Positions 45,444 to 54,091 of a stretch of DNA of 64,000 bases are shown piece by piece. Positions within the stretch are counted from its first letter, which is position 1, and every line of letters begins with the position of its first letter. The notes beneath the pieces were generated by a model. The model searched no databases. It was not told where the DNA came from and saw only the letters and a list, made by a program, of their open reading frames with translations. The stretch lies in assembly GCA_965228545.1 (NCBI GenBank), contig OZ245822.1, positions 248,001 to 312,000 on the forward strand, given 5' to 3'. The stretch is from HXMU1420-13 sp965228545 (GTDB lineage: Bacteria; Bacteroidota; Rhodothermia; Balneolales; Balneolaceae). The position numbers and the translations under genes were made by a program.

Positions 45444-47102
45444 ATGAAAAAATCATATAAATCATTATTTCTAGTACTTTCTCTGGCTGTTCTGATAAAT
45501 GCCTGCGATGGACAAGGAGATTCTTTGATCAACGAACGATTGGAGGATAACCCGTTACCTCAAACCCCCGAGTATACAACAGGTAATGCCGATTTCAGTA
45601 CGTATATCGCTATAGGAAATTCGCTAACTGCCGGATATGCAGATGGTGCGCTTTATACAGCAGCTCAACAAATGTCGTTTCCTGCGATGCTAGCCACGCA
45701 GTTTAGTGCAGCAGTAGAAGGTGATATCACCTTTAATCAACCTGATATAAATTCTGAAAAAGGATTTAATACCGTGGTTGAAAATCCGCAAAATGGTCAG
45801 GTCTTAGGCCGTTTTAAGCTGGATACCAGCATACCAGGACCTTCACCTACCATTGGCGGAGAAGCACCAACCGCATATTCAGGACCTCAAGTTCATAACT
45901 TTGGTGTTCCGGGAATTCAAGTGGGGCAGTTGCTTACTCCGGCTACCGGTGGACCTGCCAGTCCTGCTAACCCTGCATTCAATCCGTTTTACCAGCGGTT
46001 TGCAAGTAGCCCGAGCCAAGATGGAGCAACCGGTTCAACTATTATAGGTGATGCTGTAGCAACTCAACCAACGTTTTTCAGCCTTTGGATAGGTAACAAC
46101 GATGTGCTTGGCTACGCGGCTTCAGGTGGAGCAAATGAAGCAATCTTTACTTCCGCTGCCGATTTTGATACACGTTTTAATGCCACGGTAAATACCTTAA
46201 TAGCTAATACTCAGGCACACGGTGTTGTATCAAACATACCATTTATTCTTGGGTTACCGGTATTTCAAGCAGTGCGCTGGAATAACATTACTCTTGACGA
46301 AGCAACTGCCGGTGCTATCAATCAAGGTGTGCAATCGGTGAATGGAGCAATTCAAGCTTGTGCAAATGCCCCATTTAATGCTATAACAGCTGATGACGCA
46401 GCAGCACGACAAATTTCGTATACGGCAGGTAATAATCCAATTCTTGCCATCGACGAAGAGTTAACCGATTTAGGAGGATGTTTCGATGCTCTAGTACCGG
46501 CAGCAAATCCAACGGCTACTCCCGCAGAGCAAGCTGCAATAAGAGCTTCTTTAGTACCCTACGAGCAATCTAGACCTATGGTAGCCGGAGAGCTTGTGTT
46601 GTTAAGCGCAGGCTCTGTACTGGGTACTGCTTTTGGTGGCGACGCCACAAAAGCAATTGGAGTTGTTATTCCACTTGGATTCAATGCTGATGGATCATTA
46701 AACGGAGATCAATTCTATTTAACACTGGCGGAACAACAAGCCATCGAAATTCGACGTGCTCAATTTAATGGCACGATTGCAGCAGCTGTTGCAGCGAATT
46801 CTAGTCGATTGGCTTTACACGATACAAACAGTCCAACTGGAGTATTTTATGACATCTTTGGATTAAGCGATGGTGTTCCGGGAATTACAGTTCAAGGTGT
46901 AAATCTTGCACCAGATTTTTCACCGAATGGAATACTCTCAACCGATGGTGTGCACCCGAACCCCAGAGGTTATGCTATTATAGCTAACGAAATGTTAGGA
47001 GTAATTGAAGCAAAATGGGGAGCGATGCTACCAAGGATCGACGTAATTAATCTGCCATCAGTAGTTGTATGTGGCATTGGTGATTGCGTGAGCGAACTTT
47101 AA
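45444..47102 (+). CDS. Large SGNH-hydrolase family lipoprotein, partner of the TonB receptor
   Basis: A 552-residue surface lipoprotein with Cys21 (LINAC). Block I is IAIGNSLTAGYADG with S60 as likely nucleophile, block III is LWIGNNDVLGY, and block V is STDGVHPNPRGYAII near the C-terminus. A long Ala/Gly/Pro-rich region between the blocks has no counterpart in small GDSL enzymes. The enzyme probably splits an ester from a large ligand that the receptor then imports; this is inferred from the gene pair. A strong terminator ends the operon. Confidence 0.82.
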   Translation: MKKSYKSLFLVLSLAVLINACDGQGDSLINERLEDNPLPQTPEYTTGNADFSTYIAIGNSLTAGYADGALYTAAQQMSFPAMLATQFSAAVEGDITFNQPDINSEKGFNTVVENPQNGQVLGRFKLDTSIPGPSPTIGGEAPTAYSGPQVHNFGVPGIQVGQLLTPATGGPASPANPAFNPFYQRFASSPSQDGATGSTIIGDAVATQPTFFSLWIGNNDVLGYAASGGANEAIFTSAADFDTRFNATVNTLIANTQAHGVVSNIPFILGLPVFQAVRWNNITLDEATAGAINQGVQSVNGAIQACANAPFNAITADDAAARQISYTAGNNPILAIDEELTDLGGCFDALVPAANPTATPAEQAAIRASLVPYEQSRPMVAGELVLLSAGSVLGTAFGGDATKAIGVVIPLGFNADGSLNGDQFYLTLAEQQAIEIRRAQFNGTIAAAVAANSSRLALHDTNSPTGVFYDIFGLSDGVPGITVQGVNLAPDFSPNGILSTDGVHPNPRGYAIIANEMLGVIEAKWGAMLPRIDVINLPSVVVCGIGDCVSEL

Positions 47103-47122
47103 GCTACTTTCAATGTAGATTC

Positions 47123-47157
47123 AACCTCATCTGTCTGTAGGCAGGTGAGGTTTTTTT
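47123..47157 (+). terminator. Rho-independent terminator of the receptor-SGNH operon
   Basis: AACCTCATCTG pairs with the downstream CAGGTGAGGTT (one T-G pair) around a TCTGTAGG loop, followed by seven T. The stem shares the CTGTAGGCAGG type motif common in repeats of this group. Confidence 0.85.
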
Positions 47158-47160
47158 GTT

Positions 47161-47458
47161 TTGGGAAGAGAGGCAGAGTTACAAAGTTATAGAGCGTTTA
47201 GAATTACGACTAACGAATGCTTTCAAAAAACAATATTCAGCAAGGAGTGCACAGTGTTCAATGGATTCAGAGCCAACTACAAAATTCAGTGCTTTTGTGC
47301 TTTCGTATCGGAAATGAGGAGAATGGTGAGTTTCGATTACTGAATAACCATTAACGAAACTTAAAAACGCAACTTTGTCACCATCGAAATTAATACGCCT
47401 CGTGGCATACTATTTGCTTGATTCGTTGCGAAAAACCAAAAGATATTAACTGTTAACG
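47161..47458. other. Intergenic region before grpE, no gene recognised
   Basis: Open frames on either strand are short (60 residues or fewer), without a clear ribosome binding site or coding character. I see no CIRCE element (TTAGCACTC-N9-GAGTGCTAA) although grpE-dnaJ follows, and no sigma-32-like boxes. Several imperfect inverted repeats are too weak to name. Confidence 0.5.
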
Positions 47459-48049
47459 ATGAGTAACGAAGACATCAAAAACAACGAATTAGAGCATAAC
47501 GAAGAGGTTGAAGCTACATCTGATGAAGCAGAAGTAGATACAACGGAAGCCTCAAACGGTCAGGAATCAGAACAACAGGAAATAGAAACAGAGGAAAGCG
47601 CTATCGCTAAACTGGAACAAGAACTCGCATCAACTAAAGACTCACTGTTAAGAAAAGCAGCCGAACTTGAAAATGTACGTAAGCGTGTGCAACGCGAACG
47701 TGCTGCTTTGTATGAGGATGCTAAAGTAGCAGCACTTCAAGACTTTCTGCCTATTTCGGAAGATATCGACCGGGTATTAAATGCAACGGAAGAGTATGAA
47801 GTGGACGAGAATTTTACAGCAGGCGTGAAACTCGTAGCCGGAAAGTTCGAAGAGCTGTTCAGTAAATATGGCGTAGAAGCCATCAACCAAACAGGAATTC
47901 CATTCGATGTAAATTTACATGATGCTTTATTAAGACAACCAGCACCGGATGAGAAAACAGGCAGCGACACAGTACTCCAGATTCTGGAAAGCGGATATAA
48001 AATCGGAAATAAAGTGATCAAGCACGCAAAAGTAATTGTTAGCGAATAA
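47459..48049 (+). CDS. grpE: Nucleotide exchange factor GrpE
   Basis: GrpE releases ADP from DnaK during protein folding. The 196-residue protein has a long acidic, disordered N-terminus (about 1-50), a coiled-coil helix (about 50-85, ELASTKDSLLRKAAELENVRKR) and a beta domain with VKLVAGKFEELFSKYGVEAI, DVNLHDALLRQP and GYKIGNKVIKHAKVIVSE. It lies nine bases before dnaJ and is certainly co-transcribed with it; dnaK is not in the window. Confidence 0.95.
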   Translation: MSNEDIKNNELEHNEEVEATSDEAEVDTTEASNGQESEQQEIETEESAIAKLEQELASTKDSLLRKAAELENVRKRVQRERAALYEDAKVAALQDFLPISEDIDRVLNATEEYEVDENFTAGVKLVAGKFEELFSKYGVEAINQTGIPFDVNLHDALLRQPAPDEKTGSDTVLQILESGYKIGNKVIKHAKVIVSE

Positions 48050-48058
48050 GGATTGGCA

Positions 48059-49231
48059 ATGAGTAAACGAGATTATTACGAAATACTGGGTGTTGGAAAA
48101 GATGCCAGCGAATCGGAGCTAAAAAAAGCATACCGAAAACTGGCCATGAAATATCACCCGGACAGAAACAAGGGAGATGCCGACGCTGAAACGAAATTTA
48201 AAGAAGCAGCGGAAGCCTATGAAGTACTCAGAGATCCGCAGAAAAAAGCTCGATATGACCAATACGGGCATGCCGGTGTAAATGGTCAAGGTGGCTTTGG
48301 CGGCGGTGGCGTTGAATTCGACATGGATGATATTTTCAGTCGATTCGGCGATATCTTTGGCAGTAGCTTTTTTGGAGATGATATTTTTGGAGGAGGAGGG
48401 CGTGGACGCTCCCGTGGCGGACGAAGAACCGCTGGTACACCTGGTTCCGATATGAAAATCAGAATGCCACTTACTCTTGAAGAAATTGCTTTTGGTACCG
48501 AAAAAACACTGAAAGTTAAAAAACAGATTGGTTGCAAAACTTGTGATGGAACCGGTGCTGCAAGCAATTCCGATTTCGAAACCTGTGGCACTTGTAATGG
48601 AATGGGTGAAGTTCGACAAGTAACGCGAACCATGCTCGGACAAATGGTGAATGTACAGCCTTGCCCAACATGTCAGGGTGAAGGACGAATCATCAAAAAT
48701 AAGTGTAAAACCTGTAATGGTGAAGGTCGCGAGAAAGGTGAAGAAACCATCAAAGTGAATATTCCATCGGGAGTTTCTAGCGGGAATTATATTACGCTTC
48801 GTGGACAAGGAAATGCAGGACGTCGAGGCGGTCCGGCTGGTGATTTAATTGTGCTTATCGAAGAAAAAGAGCACGAGCATTTTATCCGTGAAGGCAACAA
48901 CATTTATTATGACTTAAGTCTTAGTATTCCGGATGCCATTCTCGGAACAGAAAAACAAGTGCCCACCCTCAAAGGAAAAGCGAAATTACGCATCGAGCCG
49001 GGAACGCAGCCGGGTAAGCTGTTGCGTATGCGAGGGAAAGGAATTGTGGGCTTAAACAATAGTGGCGAGGGCGATCAGTATGTGCGTATTAATGTGTATA
49101 TGCCACGTAACCTAAGCGACAAAGAGCGAAAAGCAGTGGAATCTCTACGCGATTCTGAAAACTTCGATGCTTCCAATCAAACCAAGGAAGAGAAAGGGTT
49201 TTTCAGTAAAATGAAGGATGTTTTTGGATAA
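48059..49231 (+). CDS. dnaJ: Chaperone protein DnaJ
   Basis: DnaJ delivers clients to DnaK and stimulates its ATPase. I start at ATG 48059, preceded by AAGGA. The 390-residue protein has a J domain (1-70) with HPD at 33-35, a Gly/Phe-rich region (about 75-125), a zinc domain with four CxxCxGxG motifs (CKTCDGTG, CGTCNGMG, CPTCQGEG, CKTCNGEG; about 160-225) and a C-terminal substrate-binding domain. All parts of a type I DnaJ are present. Confidence 0.96.
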   Translation: MSKRDYYEILGVGKDASESELKKAYRKLAMKYHPDRNKGDADAETKFKEAAEAYEVLRDPQKKARYDQYGHAGVNGQGGFGGGGVEFDMDDIFSRFGDIFGSSFFGDDIFGGGGRGRSRGGRRTAGTPGSDMKIRMPLTLEEIAFGTEKTLKVKKQIGCKTCDGTGAASNSDFETCGTCNGMGEVRQVTRTMLGQMVNVQPCPTCQGEGRIIKNKCKTCNGEGREKGEETIKVNIPSGVSSGNYITLRGQGNAGRRGGPAGDLIVLIEEKEHEHFIREGNNIYYDLSLSIPDAILGTEKQVPTLKGKAKLRIEPGTQPGKLLRMRGKGIVGLNNSGEGDQYVRINVYMPRNLSDKERKAVESLRDSENFDASNQTKEEKGFFSKMKDVFG

Positions 49232-49242
49232 GCGAAGCTTAT

Positions 49243-49388
49243 CAAATTCCAATATCTTAAATTTCAAATTTCAAGGGGTCAAATTACAAACAAGGTCCAA
49301 TACCAAATGTTAAAATGCGAGCAAATTGGAATTTGGTATTTGAAATTTAACAATTGTTTGAATTTTGAAATTTAACCATTGTAATTTA
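49243..49388. repeat. AT-rich imperfect inverted repeat between dnaJ and a GNAT gene
   Basis: TTAAATTTCAAATTTCAA (49257-49274) is complementary in 17 of 18 positions to 49358-49375, and inside this the segment CCAATACCAAAT pairs with ATTTGGTATTTG. It contains no open frame. It resembles the AT-rich CAAATTCCAA-type repeats that are scattered in some Bacteroidota-related genomes. It could fold into a long hairpin and terminate both converging genes. Confidence 0.6.
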
Positions 49389-49389
49389 A

Positions 49390-49668
49390 TCACGTCACAT
49401 CGTGCAGATCTTTATTTCGGCGAAAAACCACTCGTGCAAAAGGGCATAACGGTAGGATTTTAAGATTTTGTTCACGCGCGTAATCGGCAGCATGATACAC
49501 CAACTTTTTACCTAATCCTTTACCTTTTTGCGATTCAGAAACTTCGGTATGATCAATAATAATGCGATAATCCCCATTTTTAGAATAGGTCATCTCAGCA
49601 ACGCGCTCGCCATCTTCTTCAATAAAAAAAGCACCTTTGCTCTCGGTCTGTTCGTGTTGTATGTTCAT
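49390..49668 (-). CDS. Small GNAT-family N-acetyltransferase (YjdJ-like, COG2388)
   Basis: A 92-residue protein of the short GNAT family. The acetyl-CoA loop is QKGKGLGKKLV, preceded by IIDHTEVSESQ and followed by LKILPLCPFARVVF. The start is ATG 49668 (a GTG lies one codon upstream). Function in the cell is unknown; relatives are single-domain and about 90 residues, so this is complete. Confidence 0.88.
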   Translation of the reverse strand: MNIQHEQTESKGAFFIEEDGERVAEMTYSKNGDYRIIIDHTEVSESQKGKGLGKKLVYHAADYAREQNLKILPLCPFARVVFRRNKDLHDVT

Positions 49669-49691
49669 CACTAACTTTGATTTTAATTGCT

Positions 49692-50582
49692 ATGAATCTA
49701 CCAAAAAGAATCCTTTTATCGTTCATTTTTCTGGGGATGGCGAACTGTACATCGGCGCAGGAAATACCAACCTTAGAACTAGAGGCTTATAAGCGAATTG
49801 ATCCACCGGCGCGTAATGAAGTATCCGGCATCATCAAAAGCCAGAATCTGGAAGGCGTTTTTTGGGTGCATGGCGATTCCGGTACGCCCGATAAGATTTA
49901 CGCCATAAACATTGATGGTGATTTAGTTGCAGGCGACGATTATCGTGGAGCGGAAGTGATTGGTGCAGGAAATACCGATTGGGAGGATTTGGCATACACA
50001 GCAAATGGCTTCATTTTGATTGGAGAAATAGGCAATAATTGCGAATGCAGAGATGATCTTAAAGTAATTGTAATTGAAGAACCTGCGCCTGATGCCGATG
50101 AAGTTGATGTGATTGCCGAGTACTACATCACCTACCCAAAACGTAACGATTTGATGGGTAAGCTCCTCCGCTCGAACTACAATGCTGAAGCTTTATTCGA
50201 ATATAATGGAGAGATTTACATACTTACCAAACAGAGTTCCAAAACCATGTTGTTTCATATAGAAAACCCACAGAATCAGAAACAACATGAGTTGAAGCTT
50301 ATCGAATCGTTCGACACGGAACATTATGTAACGGCTGCGGATGTTTCGCCTGATCAAAAATATTTGGCCGTGCTTACTTATGATCAAATCTTGGTGTTTG
50401 AACCGAAAGATGGGCAGTTTTTTAGCAATTCGTACAAAACAGCTTTTTTAGACGACACCAAGCAAATCGAATCGGTTACATTTGACGGAACTGATTTGAT
50501 AATCGCGGAGGAAGAAGGGCAATTATATCGCATTTCTATGAACGATTTGGTAGAAGTGCAAAGAGTGCAAAACGAAGACTAA
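49692..50582 (+). CDS. Exported beta-propeller protein (SdiA-regulated/esterase-like-phytase-like, unknown role)
   Basis: A 296-residue protein with a signal peptide ending CTSAQ (about 1-23, from ATG 49692; a TTG start lies five codons upstream). The body has propeller-like repeats with IDGDLVAGDD, NTDWEDLAY, GEIGNNCECRDDL, NAEALFEYNGEIYILTK and TAADVSPDQKYLAVLTYD. It lacks a catalytic motif that I can name. The DxxDWED-type and ExLF motifs occur in related envelope proteins. It overlaps by four bases the end of the convergent gene at 50579. Confidence 0.6.
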   Translation: MNLPKRILLSFIFLGMANCTSAQEIPTLELEAYKRIDPPARNEVSGIIKSQNLEGVFWVHGDSGTPDKIYAINIDGDLVAGDDYRGAEVIGAGNTDWEDLAYTANGFILIGEIGNNCECRDDLKVIVIEEPAPDADEVDVIAEYYITYPKRNDLMGKLLRSNYNAEALFEYNGEIYILTKQSSKTMLFHIENPQNQKQHELKLIESFDTEHYVTAADVSPDQKYLAVLTYDQILVFEPKDGQFFSNSYKTAFLDDTKQIESVTFDGTDLIIAEEEGQLYRISMNDLVEVQRVQNED

Positions 50583-51100
50583 TTCAATCTATGTTTAAAT
50601 AGCTGTTGGTGCACATCTCCTAACACTGTATTGGAAGAGTTGAGTTTTACTTGTTCACCGGGACTTAACCGAAGTATTTTGATCATTTCATTTTTTGATG
50701 GCTTAAGTAACCCCAGCAGTACAGCAATACATATAGCAGAAATGATCGGGATGATGTTCATCGAAATCATAAATAATACGACCGACAGCATCCCGACCGA
50801 CTCAATTAGGATTAATCGCAAGAAGAAAGCAGTTTTGAATGCTGAAAGTTTTCTGGAAAAACTGTGGTTTTCATCAACGCGAAGAAGCAATTGTTGAAAA
50901 AGGAAAAAAGCAGCGATCACTCCGGCTACTCCCGAAGCTATGGCAACTACGTCGATGTATTCGTTGGTGTGCATTTCAGGTAACAAGGGCACAATCTCCA
51001 AATTCGCTAATAACAGCACTATTCCAATGGAAAGACAATACCCTGCAAACAAAATAATCTGTAGAAATTTAAGTGTTTTTATGTAGGAGTAGGAAGTCAT
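50579..51100 (-). CDS. Four-helix membrane protein, DUF2975-like (unknown)
   Basis: A 173-residue membrane protein with helices at about 10-32, 45-70, 88-110 and 115-140 and a cytosolic tail (KPSKNEMIKILRLSPGEQ). The arrangement and the NHSFSRKLSAFKTAFFLRLI segment resemble DUF2975 proteins, which often accompany small Xre-type regulators; none is adjacent here. It converges on the propeller gene. Confidence 0.4.
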   Translation of the reverse strand: MTSYSYIKTLKFLQIILFAGYCLSIGIVLLLANLEIVPLLPEMHTNEYIDVVAIASGVAGVIAAFFLFQQLLLRVDENHSFSRKLSAFKTAFFLRLILIESVGMLSVVLFMISMNIIPIISAICIAVLLGLLKPSKNEMIKILRLSPGEQVKLNSSNTVLGDVHQQLFKHRLN

Positions 51101-51237
51101 TCAGAACACATTAAAAACGAAGGTAAGAGTAGTAATTTATGAAAACACTTACATTGGTAAATATTATTTGATAACGTTTTATGGTTGTTCATGATTAGTT
51201 CATAATCAATAAGTAAATAGCTAGTTAAGGAGTCAAG

Positions 51238-52347
51238 ATGTTCAATACAATTCCATTTCTAATAACAATACTTTTTGGAAGCTTTTTCTTTTTCCATGGA
51301 TGCGATTTGTTTGGCGAGCATGAACATCCTGAGATTGAGAAAATTGCGTGTGAAGAAATTGTTTCTGATGAATGGGTCTTGCTAGGACTCAAAAACGAAG
51401 AAGTCACATCAATTGCTGTTGATCGCATAAAAGATGGGATTATTTATGTTGGAACAGCTTATAATGTTAGCGATGGTACTGATGGGAAGTTGTATAAGAC
51501 ATCTGACTGTGGTTTCACTTGGGAGGTACTTTTTAGTGGTGGTAGTTTCAGAGCAATCGAATTATTACCTGATAATAATTCTGAAATTTATGCAATCAAT
51601 GGAAGTATTCTAAAAAGTACCGATCATGGAGAAAACTGGGAGCTTTCACAAAAAGGAATTGAACCACCGTCAGGTACTTCAATAAGTTCATTCATTTTAG
51701 ATCCAAAAAATCCTAAAATTCAATATGCTGGTACATCGGGAAGGTTTGGAGGAGGATTTTATAAAAGCATAGACAGAGGAAATACCTGGTTTGAAATCGA
51801 GGGAAACGAATTACCTGAAAATAGATTAAAAGCAGGAGTTACTAGCATTGCAATTAACCAAGAAAATACGGATGAAATATATGTTGGAACTGCATTTGTT
51901 GGAGATGTACTTCGAAGCTTGGATGCAGGTAATACCTGGGAGACTACAACTGTTTATGATACTGGTTCACTTGTTCATGATATTGAAATCAATCCACTTG
52001 AAAGCAGATATTATGCTGGTTTAAATAAAGCAGGTTTTTACACTTCAAAAGATGGAGGTAAAAGGTGGGATATCGTTAATAATGAATATTTGAACGATAC
52101 GTCAAGCATAGTAGAACTAGAGATTGATAAAAAAAATCAAAGCTTATATGCAATAATAAATTATAGTGACTCGGGACAAATTATAAGAAAAGAACTAGGA
52201 AAATCTAATTGGGTCAATGTTCCTATGCCTGTCTTAAATAGCGGTGTGTATTATTCAGTCTTCAAAGTAGAAAATGTGCATGGAGTGCCTTATCTGTTAT
52301 TTGGATTAAATGGCATTTACTTACAAAAACTAAGTACAGATTACTGA
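51238..52347 (+). CDS. BNR/sortilin-type propeller lipoprotein
   Basis: A 369-residue surface lipoprotein with Cys22 (FFHGC) and an EHEHPE segment behind it. The body has BNR-type Asp-box repeats (LYKTSDCGFTWEV, LKSTDHGENWEL, FYKSIDRGNTWFE, VLRSLDAGNTWETT, FYTSKDGGKRWDIV), about six blades, as in sortilin and sialidase-like propellers, but no sialidase catalytic residues are recognised. ATG 51238 has a strong AAGGAG upstream. It is alone; codon use seems more AT-rich than in its neighbours, which may mean recent transfer. Confidence 0.75.
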   Translation: MFNTIPFLITILFGSFFFFHGCDLFGEHEHPEIEKIACEEIVSDEWVLLGLKNEEVTSIAVDRIKDGIIYVGTAYNVSDGTDGKLYKTSDCGFTWEVLFSGGSFRAIELLPDNNSEIYAINGSILKSTDHGENWELSQKGIEPPSGTSISSFILDPKNPKIQYAGTSGRFGGGFYKSIDRGNTWFEIEGNELPENRLKAGVTSIAINQENTDEIYVGTAFVGDVLRSLDAGNTWETTTVYDTGSLVHDIEINPLESRYYAGLNKAGFYTSKDGGKRWDIVNNEYLNDTSSIVELEIDKKNQSLYAIINYSDSGQIIRKELGKSNWVNVPMPVLNSGVYYSVFKVENVHGVPYLLFGLNGIYLQKLSTDY

Positions 52348-52451
52348 TAATTATTATTGGTTCGTCCAAATAAGACAATAGTTTAAAACTACCCTGCCAA
52401 TAAAACGATCTGAAGAAAGCGTAACTTTTTTAAAAAAGATTTAACCGTCAT

Positions 52452-53291
52452 TTACGAAGGGCTCCTCCCAAATTTTTCCCAATTCGGTTTTCTCTTTTCG
52501 AGAAAAGCATTTTTCCCTTCTACGGCTTCGTCGGTCATGTAAGCAAGTCGAGTAGCTTCGCCGGCAAATACCTGTTGCCCTACCAATCCATCATCAATCA
52601 AATTAAAGGCAAATTTGATCATTTTAATCGCAGTTGGGCTTTTAGCTAACACTTCCTGCGCCCACTCAAAAGCGGTGTCTTCGAGCTCTTCGTGTGGAAC
52701 TACAGCATTCACCATGCCCATTTCGTAGGCTTCTTGCGCGTCGTAATTTCTTCCTAAAAAGAAGATTTCACGTCCGCGTTTTTGCCCAACTTGTCGCGCC
52801 AGTAACGCCGATCCAAATCCACCATCAAAACTGGCAACATCGGCATCGGTTTGTTTAAAAATGGCATGCTCTTTACTGGCTAAGGTCATATCGCATGTTA
52901 CATGGAGCGAATGCCCACCACCAACAGCCCAGCCGGGAACTACCGCAATCACTACTTTGGGCATGAATCTGATCAAGCGTTGAACTTCCAGAATATTGAG
53001 TCTTGGAATTCCATCATCGGCTTTGTAACCGGTTTTAGATCGAACGTTTTGGTCTCCACCCGAGCAGAATGCCCAGCCGCCATCTTTGGGCGATGGACCT
53101 TCTCCCGAAATCAACACCACGCCAATGTCGTTATCTTCTTTGGCATCGTGCAATGCTTCGTACAATTCAAATACTGTTTTTGGCCGAAATGCATTTCTCA
53201 CTTCCGGGCGATTAAAGGCAATACGTGCAACACCATCGCATTTTTTATAAGTGATGTCTTCGAAGTCTTTAACGGTATTCCAGTTAATCAT
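52452..53291 (-). CDS. menB: 1,4-dihydroxy-2-naphthoyl-CoA synthase
   Basis: MenB closes the second ring in menaquinone synthesis, turning o-succinylbenzoyl-CoA into dihydroxynaphthoyl-CoA. The 279-residue crotonase-fold protein has FCSGGDQNVR (oxyanion hole and bicarbonate/side-chain region), PGWAVGGGHSLH and TDADVASFDGGFGS, the MenB hallmark. The C-terminus EKRKPNW is typical. Its ATG overlaps the menH stop codon by four bases. It is the last gene of the men operon here; menA, menC and menE are not in the window. Confidence 0.96.
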   Translation of the reverse strand: MINWNTVKDFEDITYKKCDGVARIAFNRPEVRNAFRPKTVFELYEALHDAKEDNDIGVVLISGEGPSPKDGGWAFCSGGDQNVRSKTGYKADDGIPRLNILEVQRLIRFMPKVVIAVVPGWAVGGGHSLHVTCDMTLASKEHAIFKQTDADVASFDGGFGSALLARQVGQKRGREIFFLGRNYDAQEAYEMGMVNAVVPHEELEDTAFEWAQEVLAKSPTAIKMIKFAFNLIDDGLVGQQVFAGEATRLAYMTDEAVEGKNAFLEKRKPNWEKFGRSPS

Positions 53292-54091
53292 AGCTGATGG
53301 TTTTTGATAAACGGTTGTAATTTCAAGGCAATTTCTTCGGGTGACTCAATATGAACCCGATGTCCGGCTTTTGGGATGATATGTAATTCGGCGTCCGCGA
53401 TTTCTTTGTACATGGTTTGGTTGATGCGAACAAATTTAGCGTCTTTTGCACCGGCAATAAGCAGAGTAGGTGGGGATAAGGCCGATAAGCGATCGCGCAC
53501 ACAAGGCATGGTTCCTGTGCCAAAAGCCAGTAAAGAGTTGGCAATCCAATATGGATTTTGAGCCTTTTGTATGGAAGTCTGCTCCTGGGATGTACTGCCT
53601 GCAAACATCTCTAGATTTTGCCACTGATTCAAAAAATCGGAGAAATTCCCCATAATTTGATCCGCTCGGGATGCATCCAAAGCCTGACGTGCCTGCCGCT
53701 CGGCATCCACTTCAATGCCAAAGGTTCCACTTTCAAGAATTAAGCCCGAAAATAGATCCGGGCGATGCAATGCAACCTGTAATGCAAGTCGCGCCCCCAT
53801 GCTATATCCATACAAAAAAGTGGGTGTTGGCAGTTGTTCCTGTATCAACTTTACCAAGTCTGCAACTTGTTCTTTGGTAGAAAATCGATAATGTAATTCG
53901 GCACCTTCCGTTTGTCCGTGGCCGAGTAAATCGATTGTTACCGGATTACAAAAAGGTTTAATGTGTTGGATTAAAGCTTTAAAAAGTCCTCCGGATCCCA
54001 TAAATCCGTGCAGCAAAACAAGAGTAGGGAGTTCATCATTATGCTGATGCTTTTCGAAAAAATACTCTATGCCACGGATGTTTAATTTCAT
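53288..54091 (-). CDS. menH: 2-succinyl-6-hydroxy-2,4-cyclohexadiene-1-carboxylate synthase
   Basis: An alpha/beta hydrolase of 267 residues. LLHGFMGSGG gives the oxyanion turn, GYSMGARLAL the nucleophile Ser, and GAKDAKF plus PKAGHRVHIESP the catalytic Asp and His. I start it at ATG 54091, which overlaps the menD stop by four bases; a GTG- or ATG-led extension of eight residues lies in frame but would run into menD. The fit with the men operon makes MenH far more likely than a general esterase. Confidence 0.88.
   Translation of the reverse strand: MKLNIRGIEYFFEKHQHNDELPTLVLLHGFMGSGGLFKALIQHIKPFCNPVTIDLLGHGQTEGAELHYRFSTKEQVADLVKLIQEQLPTPTFLYGYSMGARLALQVALHRPDLFSGLILESGTFGIEVDAERQARQALDASRADQIMGNFSDFLNQWQNLEMFAGSTSQEQTSIQKAQNPYWIANSLLAFGTGTMPCVRDRLSALSPPTLLIAGAKDAKFVRINQTMYKEIADAELHIIPKAGHRVHIESPEEIALKLQPFIKNHQL

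Noticed and set aside
47161..47343. 60-codon open frame before grpE
   Set aside because: It has no ribosome binding site, unusual composition and no recognisable domain; it lies directly behind a terminator.
47161..47458. Search for a CIRCE or heat-shock box before grpE-dnaJ
   Set aside because: No TTAGCACTC/GAGTGCTAA pair or other clear heat-shock element was found by eye.
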